Positions 11,654 to 18,656 of a DNA stretch of 22,791 nucleotides are shown here, piece by piece. The position numbers were made by a program, and so were the translations under genes. The DNA comes from a virus. The notes beneath the pieces were generated by a model that saw nothing but the letters and a program-made list of their open reading frames with translations, ran no database searches and was not told the origin of the DNA. The stretch lies in IMG/VR virus record IMGVR_UViG_3300032284_003024, positions 1 to 22,791 of that record, one strand, 5' to 3'. How positions within the stretch are numbered: the first letter of the stretch is position 1; each line of letters starts with the position of its first letter.

Positions 11654-12517
11654 ATGATTAATAACAAAGATAAGGCCCTAGGTTCATTTATTGGATTAGC
11701 TGTTGGTGATGCTCTAGGGGCACCAGTTGAGTTTAAAGAACCTGGTGAGTTTGAACCAGTTACAGATTATAGAACTGGCGGTGTTTGGCGATTGCCACTT
11801 GGTTATTGGACCGACGATACAAGCATGGCGATTTGCTTGGCTAAAAGCATATTAGATACCGACACCATTGACCATGTAAATCTTCTTGAATATTTTTCAC
11901 GTTGGTGGTTAAAAGGAGAAAATAGTTCAACTGGTAGATGTTTTGACATTGGAAATACTACCAAAAATGCTATCCATAAATTTAATAACGACAACAGAAA
12001 TAACACGGTAAAAGTCTATACTCCTGCACCAGATCGGCATGATTTGTCTGGCAATGGTAGTATAATGCGATTAGCACCTGTTGCTATACGCTGGCATAAT
12101 GACAAAGAATTGCTGATAAAAAACAGCATAGAACAAAGTCTTACAACTCACGGAAGCAAAGAATGCCAGCAATGCTGTGCTGAGCTTGGAACATTAATTG
12201 CTCGTGCGATTAATGGTGAGGATATTAAGTCAGAGCTAACAGCATTTGCATCTGTTCAGAATAAAGTACCAAACTCAGGTAGAGCATTAGATACAATGAT
12301 TGCTGCAAAATGGGCGGTTGGTTCTACTTCAAACTTTAATGATGCTGTATTAGCTGCTGTTAATCTTGGTGGTGATGCAGATACTATTGCTGCAGTGGCA
12401 GGACAGATCGCTGGTGCAGTATATGGGCTAGATTCCATTAAAAAAGAATGGGTTAACCAGTTATATATGGTCGACGATCTAAAGACGCTAGCTGAGAAAC
12501 TATATAATCGAGCATAG
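11654..12517 (+). CDS. ADP-ribosylglycohydrolase (ARH/DraG family)
   Basis: 287 residues, the usual length for the family. N-terminal GSFIGLAVGDALGAPVEF, the metal-binding TDDTSM (D54, D55), GNGSIMRLAP, and C-terminal GGDADTIAAVAGQIAGA (D241, D243) are the hallmark motifs; the acidic residues hold two Mg ions. The family removes ADP-ribose from proteins, nucleic acids or small ADP-ribosylated molecules. In a phage it could reverse ADP-ribosylation placed by the host or by the phage itself; the target is not readable. The ribosome site AAAGGTAAG is paired in the leader described at 11571. Confidence 0.92.
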   Translation: MINNKDKALGSFIGLAVGDALGAPVEFKEPGEFEPVTDYRTGGVWRLPLGYWTDDTSMAICLAKSILDTDTIDHVNLLEYFSRWWLKGENSSTGRCFDIGNTTKNAIHKFNNDNRNNTVKVYTPAPDRHDLSGNGSIMRLAPVAIRWHNDKELLIKNSIEQSLTTHGSKECQQCCAELGTLIARAINGEDIKSELTAFASVQNKVPNSGRALDTMIAAKWAVGSTSNFNDAVLAAVNLGGDADTIAAVAGQIAGAVYGLDSIKKEWVNQLYMVDDLKTLAEKLYNRA

Positions 12518-12563
12518 CAAGCATTTGAGCTTCCGTTATGGATGACTGGTACACTTTGTAATT

Positions 12564-12571
12564 AATAAATA
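12564..12571 (+). promoter_or_regulatory. Late promoter (AATAAATA)
   Basis: TTAATAAATA, 25 bases before the structural gene at 12596, followed by an AGAGGGA ribosome site. Confidence 0.55.
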
Positions 12572-12595
12572 CATGTATATTCAGAGGGAATATGC

Positions 12596-14206
12596 ATGCG
12601 TCCATTACAAAAATCCGTACTTAATCTTCTACGCCCTACTGCTAATGTAGTAAATGGTAGCAGTGAATTACCTGCTAGAGTTTTAAGACAAGAATCCAGC
12701 ACAAGTTTTACAGTTGAAACAGCTGACGGCACAAATATCTGCTCATTAACCAGTGAAAATCCTCAACCAGGACAAATGAGATTAAAAGCATTTGCTGCAG
12801 ATGAATCCAGCTATTATGTTACACATATAAGTAAAGAACTTATAACTGTTGAACAAGACTCTGGAACAGAAATATCACCAGGAAATGAAGTACGGTGGAA
12901 TGTATCAACCGGGAATGACAAAGATCTGGTGTTAGACAACTACTCATATTGGTCATGGCTTAGCTTATTAAATGGCGTATCTATGGAGGATTTTAAAATA
13001 AATCCAGATAGTTCAATATATATTGTTGGTTCTGCGCTAGATGGCGGTCAAGTCTCAGTATTAAAGATATCAGCATCTGGTGATGTTATGTGGTCTAGAC
13101 AATTTACAGGTATTAATAATCCAATTGGCGGCAGTGGCATTGTTGACTATGATGGAAACATGTATGTTTCAATCTCAGAGTTCAACGGATTGACATACTT
13201 TGCTAAGATAAGCCCATTTGGTGAGCTATTATGGCAAAGAAAATCAAATGTTGCCCCTTATTCTTACAATGCAAGTGTATATAGTTTTGCTATAGATAGC
13301 CAGAATAATTTTTATTTTCTTGGTCAACCAGTTGACGGTGATGGATACCACAGCGCCAGTTATAAAATATCACCAGACGGTGATCTATTATATCAAAAGA
13401 TAACTCATTCACTTGGATTAACATTTTCATATGATCAATATGGTGCATGGTGCATGTTGCCAGATGATACATTTATGGTATCTGTGAATCAAAGCTCAGC
13501 GCCAGATTATAAAAATGCAACTTCTAACATTGTTAGATATAATCCAGACGGTTCTGTTTTATCACTATATGCATTTGTAAATGCAGATGATCCGGTCAAT
13601 GATCGAGTAGATACTTATCAAATACTATTTGATAGTGAATCAAATCTTATTTTTGTAGGATCAACTGGTAACTATCCAACTAATGGCGGTTTTATCATGA
13701 AAACGGCATTGAACGGGGATATTTTATGGCAGCATGGATATGGAAAGGTAGGTGCGTCTGGATTTTTTTATAGTGCTGCAATAGATGCAGATGATAATGT
13801 TTATGGAGTGTGGAACTCCAACGATGACGGCTCAACATACTTCACTAAATGGGATACAGATGGTAATCTAATTTGGCAGAAACATATTTTTAATTCTGAT
13901 AACACCTTATTGTTCGTGGGTAGTATACAGGTAGCTAAAGATCATGTTTATCTATACCTCTATACAGATGCTGGTGATCAAGCTATATTACGTTTCAATA
14001 AAATAGATCCACAAGAAGGATCATTTACAGAGCCCTTTCAATATTCTGTTACAAACGCAGCAGATGACGGATATGGAATTTTAGCAGTAAATGTTGGCAG
14101 CGGCACCCCTACTATTCGTGTCGATCAAAATAATACTGATTGGCTACCAGCAGATTTTGCACAGGAAGATATTTTAATCAATTATGAATTTGGATTTCAA
14201 TCATGA
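12596..14206 (+). CDS. Virion-type structural protein with propeller-like repeats
   Basis: 536 residues. An N-terminal domain (1-105) of beta type is followed by repeats of about 45-55 residues built on 'D..GN.Y..G......F..K....G..LWQ' (for example YFAKISPFGELLWQRK, TALNGDILWQHGYG, KWDTDGNLIWQKH), the pattern of SBBP/PQQ-like beta-propeller blades. It has no signal peptide. With its late promoter and its coupling to the M15 peptidase gene it is probably a tail or fibre component, perhaps binding cell-surface glycans. The start at 12596 has AGAGGGAA upstream; an out-of-frame ATG lies at 12592. Confidence 0.7.
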   Translation: MRPLQKSVLNLLRPTANVVNGSSELPARVLRQESSTSFTVETADGTNICSLTSENPQPGQMRLKAFAADESSYYVTHISKELITVEQDSGTEISPGNEVRWNVSTGNDKDLVLDNYSYWSWLSLLNGVSMEDFKINPDSSIYIVGSALDGGQVSVLKISASGDVMWSRQFTGINNPIGGSGIVDYDGNMYVSISEFNGLTYFAKISPFGELLWQRKSNVAPYSYNASVYSFAIDSQNNFYFLGQPVDGDGYHSASYKISPDGDLLYQKITHSLGLTFSYDQYGAWCMLPDDTFMVSVNQSSAPDYKNATSNIVRYNPDGSVLSLYAFVNADDPVNDRVDTYQILFDSESNLIFVGSTGNYPTNGGFIMKTALNGDILWQHGYGKVGASGFFYSAAIDADDNVYGVWNSNDDGSTYFTKWDTDGNLIWQKHIFNSDNTLLFVGSIQVAKDHVYLYLYTDAGDQAILRFNKIDPQEGSFTEPFQYSVTNAADDGYGILAVNVGSGTPTIRVDQNNTDWLPADFAQEDILINYEFGFQS

Positions 14207-14640
14207 CAACAATTTTAACACCACATGTAACACTAGAAGAAATGTTAGCTAGCCAAACTGCTGCTAGACTAGGTATTGACAACACTCCAACCGATCCTGT
14301 CATCCTAGACAATCTCAAAAAAACTGCTGAGATGCTAGAACAGGTTAGAACCTTATTGGGATCTAGACCAATCATAATCAGTAGCGGATATAGATGCTTG
14401 GCCGTTAATACAGCAGTAGGCAGCTCTCCAACCAGTGCACACGTTCAAGGACAGGCTGCAGATTTCACCTGCCCGGGATTTGGTAATCCATACCAAGTTT
14501 GTCAAGCCGTAGCTGCTAGCAATATTCAGTTTGATCAACTGATTTTTGAGTTTGCAAGCTGGACACATATAGCATGGAGGGATAACCCTCGTAGACAGCT
14601 ATTAACCATTGACAACTCAGGCACTAGATACGGTATATAA
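14203..14640 (+). CDS. Peptidase M15-family (D-Ala-D-Ala carboxypeptidase-like) lysin
   Basis: 145 residues. The zinc-site pattern of M15A/VanY-like peptidases is present: SSGYRCLAVNTAVGSS...SAH (H80), GQAADF (D87) and WTHIAW (H122). These enzymes cut cross-bridge or stem peptides of peptidoglycan. The start overlaps the stop of the structural gene (ATGA), so the two are made together; that fits either a virion-associated wall-digesting enzyme or an endolysin. There is no signal peptide. The Cys-rich NPYQVC segment has no assigned role. Confidence 0.88.
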   Translation: MTTILTPHVTLEEMLASQTAARLGIDNTPTDPVILDNLKKTAEMLEQVRTLLGSRPIIISSGYRCLAVNTAVGSSPTSAHVQGQAADFTCPGFGNPYQVCQAVAASNIQFDQLIFEFASWTHIAWRDNPRRQLLTIDNSGTRYGI

Positions 14641-14646
14641 TAATAT

Positions 14647-14703
14647 GCTCTCGTGGTCCAATGGATGGGCACTTTATTGTTTTAGATGTACATGTTATTA
14701 GAG
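14647..14703 (+). pseudogene. 5' half of an interrupted tRNA
   Basis: Acceptor-like GCTCTCG, D arm GTCC-AATGGAT-GGGC, then anticodon-type stem CTTTA (14672-14676) with TAGAG (14699-14703) around a 22-nt loop. Flanking GTT repeats in this loop would allow a 15-nt excision leaving TTGTTAT. The T arm and 3' acceptor are about 990 bases downstream at 15691-15718; the acceptor strands match at 6 of 7 positions. The endonuclease gene lies between. Confidence 0.55.
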
Positions 14704-14705
14704 TA

Positions 14706-15576
14706 TTAACAACTATATAAAACATTAGATAATAAACTTTGTTTAATATTATCTCTTTTATGCTTGTTATTCCATTCTTTTACTTTTATTCGTATGATTT
14801 GTATGTTATGAACCCTGTTCATCCATTCATCACGAATAGTATCTCGTTCTATTTGTTCAACTCGTTCATGATGACTGCCATCAAGTTCAATATTTAAGTT
14901 AAGTTTTGGAAACCAAAAATCCATAATATAAGAAGTGTTCTTTTCATCATTGTACAATGTATAATTTAATGCATAATAATCGTCATTTTTTATATAACCA
15001 ATAGACATTAACCATTCATCAAAACATGTTTCAACATAATTTAGTTTTCCTTTACGAATCCAATTAAATGTTCCGGCATTATCTTTAAGATATTGAATCC
15101 TTGCAGTTCTGATTATTTGATTGCAACAAACTGTTGAGCATGTTTTTCTAATCGTTAATGAGTCAAACGTATTTTGACACGACACACACTTTAATTTATG
15201 AATAATTTTTACTTTTTGTTGTGTTTTTGAAATAGATTTTTTGTTTGTATGGTAGTACAATTTCACACTATTTGATATTTTTAGCCTGCTTTTAATAGAT
15301 TTAACTTTACCTGTATTATTAAATGAACTAGAGCAGGAAGAAGAACAAAATTTATTTTTTTTCTTGCTGAAAGGTATGATATTTTTATATTGTTTACACA
15401 AAATAGGACATTTCAAATAACGTTCTTCGTTTAATTTGCGATTATGGTTAGCTTTCTCTCTATAAACAATACTGCTATTTGCAGCAGAGCACGACAGTGA
15501 ACAAAATTTACCTTTGCTGCCAGATTTTGGCATAAAAATAATATTACATTGTGCACATATAGATGATTTTTTTCAT
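14706..15576 (-). pseudogene. Vsr/DUF559-like homing endonuclease with an A7 frameshift near its start
   Basis: The open frame 14706-15533 begins at an internal Met. Upstream, an ATG at 15576 with CGGAG at proper spacing is followed by seven As (15567-15573 on the plus strand); with six As the frame would read MKKSSICAQCNIIFMPK and run into the downstream frame, restoring a first CxxC motif. So the natural gene is about 289 residues. Domains: several zinc-ribbon pairs (CSLSC, CPILC, CSSSC, CVSC, CSTVC) and a C-terminal Vsr-like nuclease: E168/E173, MDFWFP (D205), NIELDGSHH (E216, D218, H221). The gene may be broken, expressed by slippage, or affected by a sequencing error. Confidence 0.75.
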
Positions 15577-15591
15577 TTATAATCTCCGAGT

Positions 15592-15673
15592 AATAAATAT
15601 ATCTGTGGGACAGCCCCGACTTCGAGCTGGGTTTTGATTTGTTGCATCAAATCAATTACCACTTATATTTATT
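15592..15673 (-). ncRNA. Structured 5' leader of the Vsr-like endonuclease gene (motif copy B)
   Basis: Same architecture as copy A: outer stem AATAAATATA (15592-15601) with TATATTTATT (15664-15673), GTGG/CCAC (15605-15608 / 15659-15662), the invariant GTGGGACAGCCC, the hairpin CCC-CG-ACTT-CG-AGCT-GGG, and GATTTG-TTGCAT-CAAATC (15636-15653). Paired positions change in a compensatory way relative to copy A while the loops differ freely. Confidence 0.7.
15666..15673 (-). promoter_or_regulatory. Late promoter (AATAAATA) for the Vsr-like gene
   Basis: Minus-strand TTTAATAAATA forms the outer arm of the leader inverted repeat, as in copy A. Confidence 0.5.
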
Positions 15674-15690
15674 AAATTAGTCTGATTTAT

Positions 15691-15718
15691 ATAGGTTCGA
15701 GTCCTACCAAGAGCTCCA
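15691..15718 (+). pseudogene. 3' part of the interrupted tRNA (T arm and acceptor)
   Basis: T arm ATAGG-TTCGAGT-CCTAC (four good pairs), acceptor strand CAAGAGC pairing with GCTCTCG at 14647, discriminator T and CCA. It lies just downstream of leader copy B. A T discriminator is usual for Gly or Cys tRNAs, but no matching anticodon is visible. Confidence 0.6.
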
Positions 15719-15726
15719 TTTTAATA

Positions 15727-15758
15727 CTAGCGATACGCTTATAGTTACGTTATGCTAG
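15727..15758 (+). promoter_or_regulatory. Imperfect hairpin just before the cysteine-protease gene
   Basis: CTAGC(g)ATACG pairs with CGT(t)ATGCTAG with two single-base bulges; it ends three bases before the ATG. No Shine-Dalgarno sequence is visible, so the hairpin may affect start-site access. Weak support. Confidence 0.3.
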
Positions 15759-15761
15759 CTT

Positions 15762-16271
15762 ATGCGAAAGTTTTTACAGCAAGGTAAGCTAGATGGGCTA
15801 TGTGGTTTATACAGTGTTCTTAACTGTTTAGATTATTTGTGTGGTCCATTTGATGAAAGTTATCATAACGAACTCTTTTCAACACTAGTAAAAAAACAAC
15901 CTGAGATTTTTCCTGCTTGTGTATATGAAGGCACAGAAAAATCTCATGTTATTAAATGGTTGAAAATTGGCAGCAGGACACTTGGCGTTAAGCTAGCCGT
16001 TATTACTGCATACGAATCTAGATATTTCATCAAAAATATAGAATACTGGCGAGAAATGCAGCAAATAACTAGAACTAGAAACACCTGTGCTGTGATAGGA
16101 CTCGGTGATCCTTGGAACCATTGGACTGTGTTAACACATATTAAGAACAACAGAGCGCATTTTCTAGATAGTTATGGGATTAAATCGCGTAGCCTGTCAT
16201 GGTTTGGTAATGGCAACAAGCAAACGCAGATTCTAACAGATGAAACCTTGTTAGTTCAACGATTGGACTAG
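15762..16271 (+). CDS. Papain-like cysteine peptidase-fold protein
   Basis: 169 residues. LDGLCGLYSVLNCLDYL near the N-terminus carries a nucleophile candidate C14 at the start of a helix; GDPWNHWTVL holds H120 and AHFLDSYG holds D136. Cys-His-Asp in this order and spacing is the pattern of papain-like folds (compare C39-type peptidases). No propeptide or signal peptide, so it would act in the cytoplasm, perhaps on host or phage proteins. Substrate unknown. Its stop codon shares the palindrome CTAG with the stop of guaC on the other strand. Confidence 0.65.
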   Translation: MRKFLQQGKLDGLCGLYSVLNCLDYLCGPFDESYHNELFSTLVKKQPEIFPACVYEGTEKSHVIKWLKIGSRTLGVKLAVITAYESRYFIKNIEYWREMQQITRTRNTCAVIGLGDPWNHWTVLTHIKNNRAHFLDSYGIKSRSLSWFGNGNKQTQILTDETLLVQRLD

Positions 16272-17326
16272 TTGCCAATCGTTAAACTCTCAAAACTTGT
16301 ATTCAACTGTCTATTCACTCTAACAAAAGTTGCACACTTTGGCATGTCTTTTATTTTTTCGGCACCAATATATGTGCAAGCTGATCTCACACCTCCAAGT
16401 ATAGTTTGAATGGTATTTTTAACTGGCCCACGATATGGTACTTTAATGGTTCTACCCTCGCTGGCTCTATGCTCTGCCACACCACCGTGGTATTTGTTCA
16501 TAGCTGTTTCACTGCTCATACCATAAAATAGTTTGTATTTCTTACCATCTTCTTCTATAACTTCGCCACCACTTTCATCATGGCCGCTCAGCATCCCACC
16601 TAACATGCTAAAGTCAGCACCCGCAGCAAAGCTCTTGGCAACGTCACCTGGTGTGACACAGCCGCCATCTGCACAGATATATCCACCTAGACCGTGTGCA
16701 GCATCTGCACATTCATTTATAGCACTGAGCTGAGGATAGCCAACGCCACTGACCAATCGTGTGTAACATGCACTGCCACTACCTATACCAACCTTTACCA
16801 CATTAGCTCCAGCCAGTATAAGTGCTTCAGTCATTTCTGCGGTGACTACATTGCCAGCCATAATTGTTGCACATGAATTTTCATCACGTATCTTTTTGAC
16901 ATAATCCAAAAATCTTTCAGTGTAGCCATTTGCAACATCAATGCATATTTTTACACTCCAATTATATTTGCCTGTCACACGTTCTTTTACACGCTGATAT
17001 TTGGTGTAATCGTCCTCAGTAATACCCATTGTGTACCAGCTGTATGTACTAGGATAACTATATTGAAAAAACTTATGAAGTTGTTCTACTGTATAATGTT
17101 TGTGTAGTGCAACATTAAGCTTATCTTTGTGAAATGCCTCGGCCATTTCTATGGTGCCAGTGGTGTCCATGTTAGCGGCTATGATTGGAATACAGGTATA
17201 TTCATCATCAGATTGAATTTTAAAAGTCCGTTCTAAATCAACTTCGTTTCTACTTTTTAATGTGCTGCGTTTTGGTTTTAGCAACACATCGTTATAATCT
17301 AGCTTAACACTGTCTTCAATACGCAT
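16268..17326 (-). CDS. guaC: GMP reductase
   Basis: 352 residues from the ATG at 17326, chosen because CCAGGAG lies seven bases upstream; this matches the E. coli GuaC length (347) and avoids a 29-residue extension across the promoter of the next gene. IMPDH/GMPR TIM barrel: YNDVLLKPKRS at the start, ANMDTTGT, CIDVANGY, KVGIGSGSACYTR with the catalytic Cys (C187), then ADGGC, GADFSMLGG and YHGG...EG. No CBS domains are present, and the sequence between the barrel motifs fits GMPR rather than IMPDH. It converts GMP to IMP with NADPH, feeding guanine nucleotides from degraded host nucleic acid into adenine nucleotides. Confidence 0.9.
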   Translation of the reverse strand: MRIEDSVKLDYNDVLLKPKRSTLKSRNEVDLERTFKIQSDDEYTCIPIIAANMDTTGTIEMAEAFHKDKLNVALHKHYTVEQLHKFFQYSYPSTYSWYTMGITEDDYTKYQRVKERVTGKYNWSVKICIDVANGYTERFLDYVKKIRDENSCATIMAGNVVTAEMTEALILAGANVVKVGIGSGSACYTRLVSGVGYPQLSAINECADAAHGLGGYICADGGCVTPGDVAKSFAAGADFSMLGGMLSGHDESGGEVIEEDGKKYKLFYGMSSETAMNKYHGGVAEHRASEGRTIKVPYRGPVKNTIQTILGGVRSACTYIGAEKIKDMPKCATFVRVNRQLNTSFESLTIGN

Positions 17327-17372
17327 ATTGTGCTCCTGGTTACATTGTAGTATAAACAATAATATTCTGATC

Positions 17373-17380
17373 CATAAATA
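17373..17380 (+). promoter_or_regulatory. Late promoter (CATAAATA)
   Basis: CATAAATA, 23 bases before the DUF3307 gene, followed by ACGGAGGT as ribosome site. Confidence 0.5.
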
Positions 17381-17403
17381 TTTTTTGAACACGGAGGTAT
17401 CAG

Positions 17404-17766
17404 ATGAGCTCATTGCTGTTACTTTTACTGCTTATTCAAATTAAACATTTGATTATTGATTGGTTTTGGCAGCCTGAGTATGAATGGAAAAACAAAGGCA
17501 CTTACGGTCATTTAGGCGGTCTTAGGCATGCTGCTAAAAATGCTGTTGGTACCGCATTGGTGTTTTGCTTATTTGTTCCAAATCTAGCATGGCTTGTGTT
17601 GCTGATTGATTTCATTGCTCATTATCATATAGATTGGATGAAGATGAACATTAACCGTATTAAGGGGTGGGGTCCAACTACACATGAACAGTTCTGGTGG
17701 TTGACAGGATTCGATCAATTTCTTCACCAAATTACATATCTATTTTTAATCTGGCTTGTTGTATAA
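17404..17766 (+). CDS. DUF3307 integral membrane protein
   Basis: 120 residues with three to four hydrophobic segments (SSLLLLLLLIQIKHLIIDW; VGTALVFCLFVPNLAWLVLLID; a C-terminal ITYLFLIWLVV) and the conserved polar features of DUF3307: H14 in the first helix, then GHLGGLRHA, and HYHIDWMKMN. The family is common in phages and bacteria; its role is unknown, and inner-membrane location is predicted. A GGAGG ribosome site and a late promoter precede it. Confidence 0.8.
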   Translation: MSSLLLLLLLIQIKHLIIDWFWQPEYEWKNKGTYGHLGGLRHAAKNAVGTALVFCLFVPNLAWLVLLIDFIAHYHIDWMKMNINRIKGWGPTTHEQFWWLTGFDQFLHQITYLFLIWLVV

Positions 17767-17792
17767 TAGCTACATAATACGTGAGGAAGACT

Positions 17793-17984
17793 GTGGAAAA
17801 AGTTCGAGATCAGATTTTGTTTGTATGTGAGAAGGTGTTTTTTGCTATATTGGCTGGGTTTTATTGGTCTGAAAAACAGTATGATCAATTTCTAAAGCCA
17901 AAACTACAGAAAATGTCGGCTAAATGTTGGATAGGAACTGTTGCATTAATAGCACTAGGTTATATGTTAGCTAAGATTTTATAG
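17793..17984 (+). CDS. Small basic membrane protein
   Basis: 63 residues from the GTG at 17793, preferred over the GTG at 17781 because GAGGAAG sits just upstream of it. It has an N-terminal amphipathic half (VRDQILFVCEKVFFAILAGF), a basic middle, and a C-terminal membrane helix (WIGTVALIALGYMLAKIL). It follows the DUF3307 gene by 26 bases and is probably co-transcribed. Function unknown. Confidence 0.55.
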   Translation: MEKVRDQILFVCEKVFFAILAGFYWSEKQYDQFLKPKLQKMSAKCWIGTVALIALGYMLAKIL

Positions 17985-18017
17985 GAGCTATCTTGTAAAC
18001 AGCTTAGTGATCTATAT

Positions 18018-18025
18018 AATAAATA
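18018..18025 (+). promoter_or_regulatory. Late promoter (AATAAATA)
   Basis: TATAATAAATA about 55 bases before the outer-membrane protein gene, with AAAGGAAGG as its ribosome site. Confidence 0.5.
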
Positions 18026-18078
18026 GAGCATGGCTTTTGCACTCGCAAAAGTTAATTTTAAACAAAGGAAGGTATGAA

Positions 18079-18549
18079 ATGACAATGATGAAGAAGCTTA
18101 CTGCTATGGCTGTTGGAGCACTTGCTCTAGTTGCCGCTGGATCAGCTCAGGCTGGTGATAACAAGTTCTTCGCTGGCCCAACTGCCGGTGCTGGATTTGC
18201 TGGTGGACCTACAATGGGTTTGAATGGCGGATATGAGTTCAGCAAGTACGGCCGTGTTGAAGCCACTTATGATCACATGTTTATGACCAGCAGCTACAAT
18301 ATGGATGTGCTTGGCATGAATCTAGTTGGTCAGATTCCAACTGGAACTTTTGTCACTCCATATGCACTAGCCGGCATGGGCTATCAGTGGCAGAATGGTA
18401 TTAACCAGGGCATGTTCAATGTCGGTGCTGGTCTCCGTATGGAAGTCACCAAGCAGTTCGACGTTGATCTGCGCTACCGTTACATCCAGGGTCTTTACAA
18501 CCAGACCAACAACAACTTTGTTGGCATTGGAACTACCTTTAAGTTCTAA
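18079..18549 (+). CDS. Outer-membrane beta-barrel protein
   Basis: 156 residues from the ATG at 18079 (AAAGGAAGG upstream; a longer frame exists but would put the signal peptide inside the chain). Signal peptide MMKKLTAMAVGALALVAAG with AxA cleavage at AQA. The mature part alternates Gly/aromatic beta-strands (GLNGGYEFSKYGRVEATYDH; YALAGMGYQWQNG; DVDLRYRYIQG) and ends in TFKF, whose terminal Phe is the usual outer-membrane insertion signal. About 130 mature residues suit an eight-stranded barrel. The GC content is higher than in most neighbours, which suggests acquisition from a bacterium. Phage barrels of this kind (Lom-like) alter the host surface; that role here is inferred. Confidence 0.85.
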   Translation: MTMMKKLTAMAVGALALVAAGSAQAGDNKFFAGPTAGAGFAGGPTMGLNGGYEFSKYGRVEATYDHMFMTSSYNMDVLGMNLVGQIPTGTFVTPYALAGMGYQWQNGINQGMFNVGAGLRMEVTKQFDVDLRYRYIQGLYNQTNNNFVGIGTTFKF

Positions 18550-18570
18550 TATCTAGACGTTGGCTCAGAT

Positions 18571-18600
18571 AAAAAAGGCGGCTTTATGCCGCCTTTTTTG
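18571..18600 (+). terminator. Rho-independent terminator
   Basis: AAAAAAGGCGGC / GCCGCCTTTTTT with loop TTTAT: a perfect, probably bidirectional terminator after the barrel gene. Confidence 0.93.
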
Positions 18601-18624
18601 TTGTGTGTATATTCAAAAATGCAA

Positions 18625-18632
18625 CATAAATA
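18625..18632 (+). promoter_or_regulatory. Late promoter (CATAAATA) of the prkA operon
   Basis: CATAAATA, 24 bases before the TTG start; it isolates the operon from the barrel gene together with the terminator. Confidence 0.5.
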
Positions 18633-18656
18633 TACTACACAACATGAGGTGACGCC

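Noticed and set aside
16268-17413. Longer GMP reductase starting at 17413
   Set aside because: The extra 29 residues overlap the promoter and start of the divergent membrane-protein gene and do not match the family; the ATG at 17326 has a strong ribosome site.
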